Below, piece after piece: positions 36,991 to 48,179 of a stretch of DNA of 64,000 nt; the first letter of the stretch is position 1; the number at the start of each line of letters is the position of its first letter. A model generated the notes under the pieces. It did no database searches. It was given only the letters and a program-made list of their open reading frames with translations, and was not told the origin of the DNA. Source of the DNA: Hyperoodon ampullatus (lineage: Eukaryota > Chordata > Mammalia > Artiodactyla > Ziphiidae); assembly GCA_949752795.1 (NCBI GenBank), contig OX457056.1, forward strand, positions 180,940,428 to 181,004,427, given 5' to 3'. Made by a program: the position numbers and the translations under genes.

Positions 36991-37060
36991 TATGTAGCGA
37001 AAAGTTTTCTTTCGAAAGGTTGGGGGGAAAGTTGAGAGCAGCTTTTTCATATTATATACA
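33129..37060 (-). promoter_or_regulatory. Sixteen Pumilio response elements (TGTANATA)
   Basis: Exact matches on the minus (sense) strand, seen as tatNtaca on the plus strand: 33129-33136, 34408-34415, 34417-34424, 34617-34624, 34724-34731, 35062-35069, 35073-35080, 35280-35287, 35384-35391, 35725-35732, 35934-35941, 36038-36045, 36329-36336, 36338-36345, 36564-36571 and 37053-37060. Several occur in close pairs. They sit at repeated places within the monomers. They act in RNA, so they matter only if the copy is transcribed from the minus strand. Confidence 0.9.
33499..33714 (-). mobile_element. Cetacean SINE inserted in the NORAD retrocopy
   Basis: A full antisense SINE with T-rich left end and gggaagcccc right end. 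The flanks read actacctctacttttat at 33483-33499 and again from 33715. The insertion splits one of the 325-bp monomers, so it came after the retrocopy. Confidence 0.94.
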
Positions 37061-37089
37061 AAGGCCTTCTATAAACGGCAAGTAAATCT

Positions 37090-37800
37090 TCCCAAAGGGT
37101 GGCTGGCACTTCCTATTGGCCGCATGTGGTACGTTATTCAACCATTTCTGTCTTCCGACATCGAGGTCTTGGTAGAAAGACGACCAGCCGCCCGATGACC
37201 CGCGAACGTACAACCCGTCGTCGACCGGGGCTCCGCTCACTTTCCGGGACCGTTAAGACCTTTGTCCGTCGTTCTCCGGACGAGGTGAGGTCTCGTCCAA
37301 CTGGGGCAGAGAGATCACCTCAGGTCCCGGATCCGCACGGGCTCCAAGGCCTAAGGGTGGCTGAGCTGGCGTCCACGTAGACACCCCTTCCCGGGCCCTC
37401 GAGGCTCTAACGGCCCTCCGCGGCGTTCCAGTGGCCGCCATTCTTCTCGCCCTGCCACGCCTGACGCCCAAAGGCGCCACGTCCTTGGTGGCCTGCGGGG
37501 GGCTTCGCCTAACCCCTGCAGCGTGGGGTCAAGAGACCCGGCGGTGGGCGGGATCTGGGCTCCGAGGGGCCGCCGCCATTAGGTCGCGGAGGTGGGGGTG
37601 GGGGAGCAGTTCGTTGCTGCTTCCAGGCTCGGGCCCTGTCAGTTGGCGGCTGCGGCGAGGGCTCTGGGGCTCGGCAAGACGCAGCCTGAGCCTGTCCCGG
37701 GGGCCCCCCAGTTCACCTGCCGACCAGAGGCCGGAGGGCCTGGAGGGCCCCGGGCTAGAAGGCCGCGATCCGCTTCTTACCGCGCTCTCTGCCGGAACTC
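37090..37800 (-). other. CpG-rich 5' part of the retrocopy
   Basis: GC-rich with many CpGs, unlike the AT-rich repeats next to it. It corresponds to the 5' part of the parent RNA and was carried in by retroposition. Open frames through it (for example 37431-37874 plus, 37529-37804 minus) have no known domain. Confidence 0.8.
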
Positions 37801-37813
37801 CCAATTACTTCTT
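37801..37813. repeat. Right copy of 13-bp target-site duplication
   Basis: Reads ccaattacttctt, identical to 32344-32356, directly next to the cap-proximal end of the retrocopy. Confidence 0.93.
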
Positions 37814-37945
37814 ACATCAACTCAGCGACTCCACAGTGAAGGGATGTTTAAGAGATTGGCAAATGGTTGACTGAACCTTAATCTCCAGTGTTTTGGAGCT
37901 TTGGTTCCATTTCTGGATCTCCTGCTTATTACAGAGGGAAGTGTG

Positions 37946-38018
37946 TGCGCACGTGTACGTGTGAGCGTGTTTGTATGTGTGAATGTGTGTGAGAGAGTCT
38001 GTGTGTGTGTGAGGGTTG
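37946..38018. repeat. GT-rich imperfect microsatellite
   Basis: An alternating tract of gt, gc and gag units in the large ANTXRL intron, just outside the retrocopy. Confidence 0.8.
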
Positions 38019-39924
38019 TCGAGCATGGAGGAGCAGGCTGCCATCACTGTCCCAAAGTTATGATCTGGGACTTTCACAAAGGTCACTGTCTTGAAGGACA
38101 TCTGTCAACTTGGGACTTCCTGGAGGGCTCAAGTCCTGCCCCAGCTTTATCACACGCACCTTGGTGCTCCCTCTGTCGGTGGGGTCAAAAGATAGGAACT
38201 CAGGAGCTCCTTGGCCATGAAAGCTTCATATGGCCTCTCTGCAGCTCTGATCGTTACCCAGGACAATTGTTTCCAGTAAATATTTATGTGTTCATATTTA
38301 GAGGAGGTCTGCAAGCAACACAGTGTGAAAATAAGAAATTAACATTCATAATTGTTTGCACATCTAACACACTGCACAGAGGAAGGAATTACTTTCCAGT
38401 TGTTTCCCTATCACCGTGATAGGTTACAGGAGCCGTAGCCTGGACTTGGAAGTGGGCCTCCCTGGGCTCTGTTCACAGCCCTGCTGTACCCCTCCAGAAC
38501 TCTGTCACATTGAGCCCATGATGAAACATCAGAACCTCGGTTTCTTCAGCTTCAAAATGCTGAGGAGTGATCACCTGGCAGGACAGAGAGGCAGCCAAGC
38601 ACGGGGTGAGGTCTGGGCCCTGGGCTGTTGATACTGGCCTTACTGTTTCATGGCTGTGCGGCTGGGCAGGTGACTCAACTGCACAGGGGACAGCTTCCTC
38701 CCCCGCAGAGTGTTGGGAGGATGAAAAGAGTGAGACTGTGTAAAGTACTCGGTGTCTGGCGATCCCTACTCTGTATAAACGGCCGCTGTTGGGAGAATGA
38801 ATGAGATTCTTGTGTAAAGGGCCTTGCATGGTGATGGCACCCAGGTCACCCTCTCTTGGAGACAGTTGGATCACTGTCAGCATCACATTCAGTGAGAAGT
38901 GGAAGTTTTCCCATTTTTACCCGATTTTCCTGACGGATCGAGGAGAACTGATTTCCATGAACTGAATGGGCTGCCCTGGAAAAGGCAGGGAAGGAAGAGA
39001 ATCAGGACCTTGGATCGGGGGCAGGGTTTGGCTCAAGACTAAGAAACTAAACTGAGTCTTGCTGCGTCATTTTGTATATGTGTGTAGGGAGAGATGGTCT
39101 GGAAGGGACCATTATTAGAAAACTTCCTCTGGGGATGAGAAGGCGGTGGGGCAGAGAGACACGGTCATTTCACAGAAGGTTACAGTAAACAAGAATGACT
39201 GCTTCTGCTACAAAAACACTGAGATTTTTGGTCAACTGAGCCTTTGAGAATTTTCTGCATTGTATTGTGCTGAAGTGCAGAAACATGTGGATTCACTGAA
39301 ACGAGCAGCTGACTGAGGTTTCAGAAGGCACTAGCTCCTACAAGTTCAACCCCAGACTCCACTGTTCACATTCTGAGCACGTTCACATCCGCAGGCCTGA
39401 CTGCAATTCCAGTCCAGGCTGAGGAGTTTGGAAACAACCTCCCTGTGGATCGGGAACTGGAAGGAGGAGAGAGAGAGGCTGTGCAACTGTGCTGCTGGGA
39501 ACCCCCTCTCGTGCGGCTTCTGTTTTCCAGCACAGCCTGGTGAAGAGGGTCTGGGCAAGGTTCTGTCTGAGCAGAACACGGGGTGGTCTGCAGTGAGCAG
39601 ACGAAAGGCTTATGTCTGCACATTCAGGGCTGGGGTTGGGGGCCGACTGTGGTCTGCAGAGACTGGAGGTCCCAGCTGACACCCCGTCACTTAGACCAAG
39701 ATTGACTTTAAGCCTGGGACCAGAGCACTGAGGGCTTCAAGAAAGGAATCAGGACTCACTCCTGCACCTACTGGAATACTGGGGTACCCACAGAAATCCT
39801 ACAACACTAGGTCTCCAGGACGAAGGTTGGGAGGGACAAGGTCCAATGGGCTGGGGGCAGAGGAGGGGGAGGGGTCACGTCCACCAGGCACAGTTACGGG
39901 CTCCCAGCCCCTCTCAGGATGAGC

Positions 39925-40030
39925 AGGGCTGATTTCAGGCAGCTCTGGCTGCTGCCACTTACTCTCTGGGTGGTCCTGGCAACTCCCCTGATGTGTCAGG
40001 CCTCAGTTTTGCCTCCAGCGAGCACACAGG
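39925..40030 (+). repeat. MIR fragment
   Basis: Contains ctgctgccacttactctctg, a ggtcctggcaact block and ggcctcagttttgcctcc, the MIR core and tail. It explains a signal-peptide-like open frame here. Confidence 0.75.
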
Positions 40031-40945
40031 TCACTGTGAGCCACAGACTGCTGGGCGGACTCGAGAGTTGGCATTGCTGGGGCCTGGCAGGGCCCTGGGC
40101 AGCTATAAGGCCCCCTAATCCATCACTCTGCCACTTCCCCAACCTGAGCTTCGAAGAGTGGCCCTGGGAATGGGACCATTTCAGAGAGGCGCTCGGCGCC
40201 CCTGCCCTTACCTTGCTGGTCAGGAAGGCCATAGCTGGCACCTTCCCTTGGTCCACCCTCTTGTCTCTTGCCTCCCTCTGCTTCAGCCCTCTGTCTTGCT
40301 CTGTCCCTCCTGATCCTGAGTGAGCATCTATGGGTGGCTGTCCCCACTGTTCAGGGCATAAGGCTGGGGTGGGGCCCTTATGACTATAAAGGGGCTGGTT
40401 CTGGGAGAGGCTCCAGGACAATCAGGTGGAAAATGGGGCTTCTGTGCAATCAAGGCTGGGACTCAGAGCTCGATTCAGACCCAGAACTGGGAGCTCAGTT
40501 CCCCAGCCTCTCCTGTTCACCCCGGCTGGAATCCAGGATGGAGCCTTGAGCTCCCCACCACAAGGCTGGGGCCAGGGGTGGTGGCAAGGTGTGTCCAGGG
40601 TGGGCAGAGCCTCAGCACTGTTCCTGGACTCTGCTTAGGGCTCTAATCGGTCTCTTCCATGTGCCTTCAGTGACACTTGGTTCACAGAGAGAGCAAAGGT
40701 TTGCAAGGCCTGGACAGTAAGGTGACCCCCAGGTGCTCTTTTTAGTAGCACTCTCAAGGCACTACCCAAGCCTCATGGGGGTTCAGCTCCTGGAGGTAGG
40801 GCTAAGGGCTCCGAGCTACCTGTGAGATGCTGCTCAGGGGCCTGTCCGCACAAGCTACCTTTTGGGCCTGCCTGGGGTGTTGTTCCCTTCACTTGCCTCC
40901 CCAGGGTGCAGGGTGTCAGGACAGCCTTAGATGCTAGAGCCTTAC

Positions 40946-41036
40946 CCTGGTACTCGCACAGTTCCTGCTGGCGATGCTAACATTGTTGCTGATGAACCTG
41001 ACACCATGGTTCAGGTTAACTTCAACAAAGACCTCC
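40946..41036 (-). pseudogene. ANTXRL: ANTXRL exon 12
   Basis: Encodes EVFVEVNLNHGVRFISNNVS then IASRNCASTR, the last extracellular strands before the membrane span. 91 nt, ends in phase 0, acceptor TTTAG, donor GTAAGG, open. The following transmembrane exon was not found in the next 10.8 kb. Confidence 0.87.
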
Positions 41037-41613
41037 CTAAAGCACAGAAGGGGCAGACAGTGACCACCAGGCCAGACAGACATAGTTCTTACACTTGGCT
41101 CCAGTTGTAGCTTATAATATCTCCTGACTGTAAAGACTTTGAACATCAGGTATTCAGGGCTACCAGAGAGCAGATAGCAGGGGTAAGGGGAGCTCATCCC
41201 AAAGTACTACGAGGTCAGCTTCTGCAGTGAAGGCTGACCAGGCAGTGAGGATCCCTGCGCGTGGTCAGATGTCCTCGTGGCCATGAGTGAAGTGACCAGG
41301 GATGGCGGTATGATGTCACCATCCCGACTGCTCTGTATGTACAGAGTATGTGAATTTAGCTCCAAAAGGCTGCCTGGAGCAAAGGTACCATCCCTGGGGC
41401 ACATCATCTCCTGCATCCTACGCTCCTCAGCAGAGCCTGGGCCACAGCAGATCGCTGAGCACCTCTGGGGACCACCAACCAGGGCAGGTGTGAAGGATGC
41501 CCTCAGTCCTCCTGGAGACAGACATGTGCTGCCCCAGTAGAGGTGGCTTCCTAAATTTTTTACACCTCATGGTGGCAAAAACTGCCCACTTGGCCCCTGG
41601 GCTGGACACTTAC

Positions 41614-41683
41614 TGATCTGGCTTCTCTATCTTTACTCCTGGGCATGTTATACTGCTATCTTTCACAGACTTGGCTTTTATAT
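41614..41683 (-). pseudogene. ANTXRL: ANTXRL exon 11
   Basis: Encodes IKAKSVKDSSITCPGVKIEK and PD, with the conserved C-P-G block. 70 nt, ends in phase 2, acceptor TTTCAG, donor GTAAGT, open. Confidence 0.87.
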
Positions 41684-42094
41684 CTGAAAGACAATCACAT
41701 AAGAAGAATGTCAGTGGACTTGTCCACCCATCCACCCCTCCCCTTCTGCCTGCCCTTGGAAGCAGAGCTACCACTGTGGCAGAAGCAGCTTCTCTTCTCT
41801 GCCTTCTTCTGACACCTACTGTGCACCAGGCACTGTCAGGGCTCTGGCATTTAGTAGGAACAAGGCACGCAGAAGCCCTGCTCAAGGACTTGACATTTGT
41901 GGGAATGGAGAAGGAGACAGACAATAAAGTAACAAACAGTGAACAAAATAAATGCCAGAGTGAAAAGTGCAGTGACATCAATAAGTAAGGGACAGGATAG
42001 AGAAGGGAGGGGAAGAGACAGCTGCTTAGGAGCAGGTGACCTGTCCTGTCTTTGAGAGACTGAATTTCTCTTTAAGAGAAAGTGAAATATTTAT

Positions 42095-42270
42095 ACAGGA
42101 CATGATGGGATGTCTGGGATTTGCTTCACAATAATCAATGGTGAGAGTATCAGCACAACCAGATTGGCCAGGATTGGTAATTACTGAAAGTAGGGGAAGG
42201 CTGCTTCAAGGGCTTTATACGATCTTTGCTACTTTTGTATATTATTGAAAATTCCCATTAAAGATAAGTT
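42095..42270 (+). repeat. L1M 3' end fragment
   Basis: Contains gggatgtctgggatttgctt, ctacttttgtatattattga and an attcccattaaagataag end, as in old L1 3' untranslated regions. In the ANTXRL intron between exons 10 and 11. Confidence 0.65.
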
Positions 42271-42611
42271 CTCTCTGAGGCAGTGTTCCTGGAGCTGAAA
42301 CCGGATGAGGGGAAAGGCAGGGAAAGGTCTGGGGAAGAGGGTCTGGGCTGTGGGAGCCTGTTCCGAGGCCTGAGGCATAACTAGCTGAACTTGCTGCGGG
42401 AAAGAGGTGAGTGAAGAGAGGGGGCGGGGCCTCGTGGGGCCTGGGGAGGGGTTTGGGCTTTATTCTAAGTTCAGTGAGCCTGTTGCATGGCCACTATCCT
42501 CACAGTGTCCACAGTGAGTGGTGAGCAAGGGCTTCGACAGCCTAGCTGGCTCAGGGAATGCAGTGTGGTGTGGGAAGCGTGTCACTTGGCGGCACCAAGG
42601 GGGTTACTTAC

Positions 42612-42710
42612 CAAAGAACTGCTTGTTGCTGAACTTAAATCTACAAATAACTTCATCCTTCTTCTTTGCATTATTAAATCCTTTTCCAGAAATCATCAAT
42701 TCATTTTCAT
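42612..42710 (-). pseudogene. ANTXRL: ANTXRL exon 10
   Basis: Encodes ENELMISGKGFNNAKKKDEV to ICRFKFSNKQFF, matching the G-x-G-F and V-x-C-x-F pattern of the ANTXR Ig-like domain. 99 nt, acceptor TTGCAG, donor GTAAGT, open. Confidence 0.88.
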
Positions 42711-44764
42711 CTGCAAGGGCAACACCCAAAGGTCTGTATTAGGAGGGGCTGAGTGCTGTCTTCCCTCTGATCTTGCAGTTATGACAGGCCACTCCATAAC
42801 TGAATACCAGGGACTCTGATGAGGAAGCATATGTGTCTGAACCAATATCTGTGTGCACACTGGGCCTCACCGGGTATCACAAAGGGTACAACTGAGATGG
42901 CTGGGCCTTGAGCACTCGGGGGCTTCTCACCACTGCCCCTGACCCATCCAACTCATTAAAGGCACCCAGTCTCATACCGTCCACAGGGGCAAACCCAGCC
43001 ATAGGTTTCCGACTCTGAAGCCAAGGTCTTCCCCGAAAGGCGCAGGCAGTGCTCTCCAGCAGGCCCTCTCTTACGCAAATGCCAGGAACCCAGACAGCGC
43101 AGGCTGAAGACAGTCCTGACCCTTGTCTGAGCTGAGCACACAAGCCTGGGTGTCTGTGGGGCTTTCTGACACTAGGGGCTCTGCTCCTCCTCCGTGTCTC
43201 TCTCTCTGCCTATGGCAGGCTGGAGACCCCAGGAGCAAGGCCAGGACCTGGGTGAGGCACGGAGGAGGCGAGGACCCTGCCCCGGAGAATCCCCCATGGC
43301 AGGCGATGTCCTGTCTCAGCTGTGGGTCTGAAGTCCGCAGTGCGTGCTCTGCCCCGCCCTCTTCCTGCCGCTTCACGGGCCTCACACAGCCCCGCACACC
43401 CACCACAGAGATTCGCCAAGCACCTCCTTCTGTCAGGGTGGGAGACACTGATAGGCAGTTCTGGGCCATAGGGGCTCCCCAGGCTTCTGGGTCCCCACTG
43501 GTGCTTCCTGACAACGGAAACAAATACTAGGGGATCCAGAGAGGGCAGCTAGTGGGCCTGGCCCCTGGAGCTGGCCAGGATAAAGGCAGGTCTTCCTGCT
43601 GCAATCCATGGTCTTTAGCCTGCACCGCTGCCTCCTGGCCTAGGCTGGCTAATGCCAATCCCAGACACTTGATTGGCGCAAGGTCAAGTAACTTGAGAAA
43701 TATTCCTCAGAAATGCCAGCACAGCCTTGGACCTGGCAGTGCTGATTCATCCTGCTTCAGATCTTCCTGTGGTGCCCTCAGATCAAGGTGGAGTTTACAA
43801 ATTGTCTTTTGAAGGAAACAGATTCTTGGGCTGTAGGCAGAAGCTGGCCTGCGAATATGTTTTGATAGGCTTTTGGAAGCAGAAAGCTCCCATAGAGGAC
43901 CTGGCAGTCCCGGCCTCATGGTGAAGGTTGGACCCAGCCTCCTCTTCCACGTAGCTGACAGGAGGGAGGGCGGCAGCCGAGGGCAGGGCCGTCTGATAGC
44001 CCAGCGCACAGCCCGTGCCGCATCCTCAGGAGCAGCGCACGCTGCCCTCCGCCTGGAAACACTCCTTCCTCCTTGTGTCTGCTGCTGCCTTCAGCCCCTC
44101 TCGGGTGCTGCTTCACATCTGCAGCAGAGCCCCCTGTGCCCCAGGCAGTGCTGCTCCCAAAGGGGGGCTTCTGAACTCCGGCAAGTCTCCAAAGTGGAAG
44201 GCAGGGTGATGGTTTCAATATTTCAGCAAAAGAGACTTCCAGGTGAAGGATTTTTGCTTTGTCCAGAAAGCTGCTCCTTTTGCTTCCCAAACCCCTCCCC
44301 CTGCACCCCAATTCCTCCAACAGTATCAACCACAGGAAGAAAATGAAGTCACAGGAAGGTCTATAATAGGCTTGCAGGGCTGCATGTCCCACGTACAGTC
44401 CACTGCCCACCAGCTCTCAGGCAGCAGACAGATGAACAGTCCCGGGAAGGGAGATGGATTCTTTCTGGAACAGAGAGCTTTCTCTCTGGAAGAAAAGTTG
44501 TACAACACGCCAGCCGGGGGCTCCAGAGAGAGGAGCTGGGAAGGCAGGCGTCTCCCTGAGAAGGCTGGTGGAGCTGAGCATGAAAAGGGCATCTAGCCTG
44601 CCTGAGACTGACACAGGTGCACAGGTGGATGTGACCTGCCCTGGGGTGTGCGGGTCTGGGAGCACCACATGCTGCTTGGGACAGTCACTTTGAGAGAAAC
44701 TGGACACTGACCAATCCCTGGACCAACTGTGACCAGGGATTGTCTGGGAAGGCAGATGAGGGGA

Positions 44765-45145
44765 CTTTCTGGGGGCAAATGTAGTGCTGTGACTCTCTAT
44801 GGGGTTTGTGGTTACACAGGTATTGCATGCATCTGTCAGAACTCATCAAATGATACACTTAAGTTTGTTGAATTTCAAAAAGAGAAATCTTAGCAAAAAT
44901 TGTTTCCAAATTCACGATATGTGGTGCGGTAGCCTGATGACTGTAATTTATTTTGGAATGCATCAAAAAACCAGATGGACTGATGAAGACAGTGAGGCAG
45001 AGAAAGAGAGCTAGCCAGATTAATATGAAAGAATACAGTCAGATATTAAGTGCAAATCCAGGTGGTGGAGGTAGGGGTGCCCACTGTACAATTGTTTCCA
45101 CTTTGCTGCAGGTTTGAGATCACCCATAATAAAAGTTTGAAAGAA
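44765..45145 (+). repeat. L1M 3' end fragment
   Basis: Contains gtggttacacaggtattgca, tcaaatgatacacttaag and ccataataaaagtttgaaag, typical of old L1 3' untranslated regions. In the ANTXRL intron between exons 9 and 10. Confidence 0.65.
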
Positions 45146-46639
45146 AAAGAATTTACTGATCAATAAAAAGAAAGACATGGACGCAGCCAAGCAGAAGTCA
45201 TGGTTCCTACTGGGTGACAAGTGACGAATGACAGGAACAGAGCAAAGGCTGTGGGAAGCCAGGGGGCAAGCTGACCAGGAAAGACTTCGGGGTTGAGGCT
45301 CTCTTAGAGTGAAGTCTCAAAGCCTGGGTAGGCTGGCCCCTGTAAAGCTGAGGAAGGTTTTTCAGGGAGGCCGGTCCCCCCAGCCCCCAGCCTCTGCAGC
45401 AGGTGGGCTTAGAGCAGAGGCTGGAGCTTGGAGGGTCTGGTTGTCTGGCTCAGGGGCCTCAGCCTCCATGGTCAGGCTGTGGTAAGGAAGTGGCCTTCTC
45501 TGCCCCTCAGGCCCTGTGCAGAGGATGGGCTGGAGCACAGGCCTGGAGGCAGGGAGGCCAGCAGAGGCCTCTGCCTAGTCCAGGAGGGAGGCCGAGAGGC
45601 TGAAGAGGCCACGTGCCTTATGCTCCCCACTCCCGGCTTCCTCACACCCGGCCCACTGACTTACTCAGGACGACAGCCTGATGAACAGCTTCTTCTACTT
45701 TATTTGGGGTCCAGGTTCCTGCCTTGAGCTTTCCCTCCAAGTGACAGTCATGCTGTGTGGCAGCTTTTGACAAGATGATAGCAGTTGTAAAGGTCAGAGC
45801 AGCAGTGCTGGGCCACGCCTGCAGAGGGTGTGCAGTGGGCACCTGTCACCTCAGCTGGGCCACCACAGGGCATGAATGACAATGGGCATCTTCCTCTATG
45901 GTTTGACAGGCCTGTGTATGTCCCAGGGACATAATCAGAGAATTGAAGCTGTCAGGGTGCTGCACGGCTCAGACGTGACACCAGAGAAGCAGTGACCCAT
46001 GTCCCCACTTCGCACTGCAGGTCACAGTGTGGATTCAGGAGGAGTCACACGGCTGCCACCCACAGCGGACTCAGCTGGAGACGCTTTCATCCTGGTGGTT
46101 CTTTAACCACCTCCCTCCCCACCTTAGGCTCAGCCCGGGGGTGGGGGCAGCACCAGGGGTCAGTGATGGAAGTGTTAGTGCCAGCTCCTGTTGGTGAGTG
46201 CCACCGGCTTCTAGATCCTGTGCCAGTAACTGTGAGCTCCACTGTATCTACGTCTCACTGCAGACCTGACAGTGGGTGTTGCTGTTTCTACTTCTTGGCG
46301 ACAAAAGTGGAGCTCGCAGGTACTCAGCATTTTGGGCTGGTTTCATGCCTGTGGGCAGCAGAGCTCAGATATAAACACTGCTCTGTGTGACCCCATGGCC
46401 TATTGCACTGTAGCCTTGCAGTTCAGAGCACGGCGGCCAGGCCCAGCTTCCTGGTTCTGCGTCCAGCTGCATCCAGCTGTGTGCTGTTACCAGTGGGAGT
46501 GTGTGCTTATCCACTTACCTCAGCTCCACAAATCCCAGTGATGTGGACGTACGAGCCTGCACGCACAGAGCTCGCTGAGAGAGAGGGCTTCTTCCAGAAA
46601 AGCAACGGCACAGGATCCTCCCCACACTGATGCAGGGAC

Positions 46640-47120
46640 CCTTCTGGGGGAGAGAGGGCATCCTTGTCAAGTTCCAGATCTCAGGGAGAGGCCGACCCCG
46701 TTGAACCAGTGGGTGTAGTGTTGGCTGTGAGTATTTGTTGGATGTCTTTGTCAGACTTGAACCATGTCCAACTTTTCTCTTCATCCGTTGAGATAACCAT
46801 GTTTTCCTTCTCCATCTTCCTGATGTGGTAAATTACATTGATATTTCATATACAGAATCAGACTTGCATTTCTGGCTTCTTACCTAATTAGTTTTGATGT
46901 ATTATATTTTTTATGTGTTGTTGGATTTCATTTGCTAAGTATAGTTGAGGGTTTTAAAGTATATATTTAATTTTTTAAAGAAATTTTTGTTTTAGTTTTA
47001 TAAACTAAATTCATTTTGGTCACCTTTTTGCAATATTATGTATTCAAGTCTATACCATTGTGTGGTACACTTTAAATTTATCCAGAGCTATATTTCAATT
47101 ACATGTCAATAAAGCTGGAT
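46640..47120. mobile_element. Truncated L1 ORF2 fragment (antisense) and an adjoining L1-like 3' piece
   Basis: The left part contains gagggcatccttgtc, which is the reverse of the L1 ORF2 'DKDA' coding block, then gttgagataaccatgttttc, so it lies on the minus strand. The right part ends in cagagctatatttcaatt...caataaagctgg in the plus sense. Its left junction matches the one near 56,700. Confidence 0.7.
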
Positions 47121-47224
47121 GGTAAAAGTAATTACACATGCATATCCACACACAACTCCCAACATGCATGCATCATACAATGACACACTGACTTATATAT
47201 CTGCACACTCATGTGTTGGACAGA

Positions 47225-47445
47225 TTTCCTTAAAACCACCTCATACACACAGACATCACACAGAGACACCACACACATAGACACCACACACACATACCAT
47301 ACACACACATTATACTCAAACCACACATACGAAACACACACAAAATCACACCACATACAGAAACACACCATGCACACACAACCCACAGTCACAACACCCA
47401 CACACCACCCAAATGTGTCACATACACACACATAGAGCCACACAC
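47225..47445. repeat. CA-rich imperfect microsatellite
   Basis: About 220 bp of cacacaca, catacac and accacac units right beside ANTXRL exon 9. Cys/Val- or His/Thr-rich frames here are artefacts. Confidence 0.9.
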
Positions 47446-47476
47446 TTCTGTATAGATATGTGACTCTGGCTCCTAC

Positions 47477-47537
47477 CTCCTACACAGGCACAGTAAGTGT
47501 CCCCAGCCATCAGTTCCATACAGGAATTTTCCACCAG
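47477..47537 (-). pseudogene. ANTXRL: ANTXRL exon 9
   Basis: Encodes LVENSCMELMAGDTYCACVG, with the cysteines that begin the Ig-like domain after the vWA domain. 61 nt, ends in phase 1, acceptor TTCCAG, donor GTAGGA, open. Confidence 0.85.
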
Positions 47538-47634
47538 CTGGAACAGACAGTGGGGTGGCAGGGTCAGGGAGACTGATGACAGAGGCATAGGGAGAAGACA
47601 CCCCATCTCCCCTCTCACGGTTAGCCCACCTCAC

Positions 47635-47712
47635 CGAGGTAACAAGCTTTTCCAGGGACTTGAATTCGTCTATCCCATACATTTGGTCTTTTCTTTCTAC
47701 AATATCATGCAG
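47635..47712 (-). pseudogene. ANTXRL: ANTXRL exon 8
   Basis: Encodes LHDIVERKDQMYGIDEFKSL to EKLVTS, the last helix of the vWA domain. 78 nt, acceptor TTGTAG, donor GTGAGG, open. Confidence 0.86.
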
Positions 47713-48071
47713 CTACAAGGGAATTGGACATGGTGGGCACACAGCCAGGGCTTGAGGACACAGCAGAGCCTGTCTCAGGAGACAGGCTCTTGCTTTCTGC
47801 TGTGTTAGAATCCAAGGACCACATCCTGGTGTCTGCCAGCAGCCCACCCTTAGCGAGTGGAAAGCTCCTCCATCCACACCTCTGGTGTGTAGGTTTCCAC
47901 AGCACTTGCTATTCATTGGCTGTGGCTATCTGTTCTCCAAACAGTCGGGGTGGGTAGAGGGCCATCCTCTGGGGGTCTCTGGGACAGCTGGCTGCCTTTG
48001 AAAGCTTTCCCCATCTGGGCTCAAGAGTGGCACCTGGTTAGCTGAACACCTGGTTAGCTGTTCTGAATTAC

Positions 48072-48140
48072 CTGGTATTTCTTATAGTCTTTCACACCCA
48101 GACAGTAAACTTTGGCCCCCATATCCCGAGCTTTTTCAGC
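48072..48140 (-). pseudogene. ANTXRL: ANTXRL exon 7
   Basis: Encodes AEKARDMGAKVYCLGVKDYK to KYQ, the well-conserved G-A-x-V-Y-C-x-G-V strand of the vWA domain. 69 nt, acceptor TCTTAG, donor GTAATT, open. A 17-bp near-perfect tandem repeat (cacctggttagctg...) lies just beyond the donor. Confidence 0.88.
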
Positions 48141-48179
48141 CTAAGAAGGAAAAAAAGGTTTGAATAAAAATACCCCAAG

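Larger units (their letters stand above)
32357..37800 (-). pseudogene. Retrocopy of the NORAD (LINC00657) long noncoding RNA
   Basis: NORAD is an abundant unspliced noncoding RNA of about 5.3 kb that binds Pumilio proteins PUM1 and PUM2 through many UGUANAUA sites in about twelve repeated domains. Here a 5.4-kb minus-strand unit begins GAGTTCCGGCAGAGAGCGCG, close to the NORAD 5' end as I remember it. It runs through a CpG-rich 700 bp, then about twelve diverged repeats of roughly 325 bp, then AATAAA and an A-rich tail. The whole is bounded by a perfect 13-bp duplication. That makes it an L1-mediated retrocopy inside an ANTXRL intron, not the original locus. About 0.2 kb of it is a later SINE. 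Parent identity rests on recalled 5' sequence plus architecture. Whether it is transcribed is unknown. Confidence 0.85.

Noticed and set aside
37431..37874. 147-codon frame and overlapping minus frames in the CpG-rich block
   Set aside because: They lie in the 5' part of a noncoding-RNA retrocopy. GC-rich DNA lacks stops by chance, and no domain is seen.
39919..40323. 134-codon plus-strand frame beginning like a signal peptide
   Set aside because: The hydrophobic start coincides with a MIR repeat (cacttactctctgggtggtcctggcaact), and the rest has no family resemblance.
40123..40347. Possible ANTXRL exon ending KVPAMAFLTSK before GTAAGG
   Set aside because: The donor looks good, but there is no clear acceptor, no hydrophobic span and no recognisable ANTXR similarity.
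46515..46784. Minus-strand frame with EIWNLTRMPSLP, also at 56696-56911
   Set aside because: Repeat-derived: it runs through reversed L1 ORF2 sequence and the composite junction.
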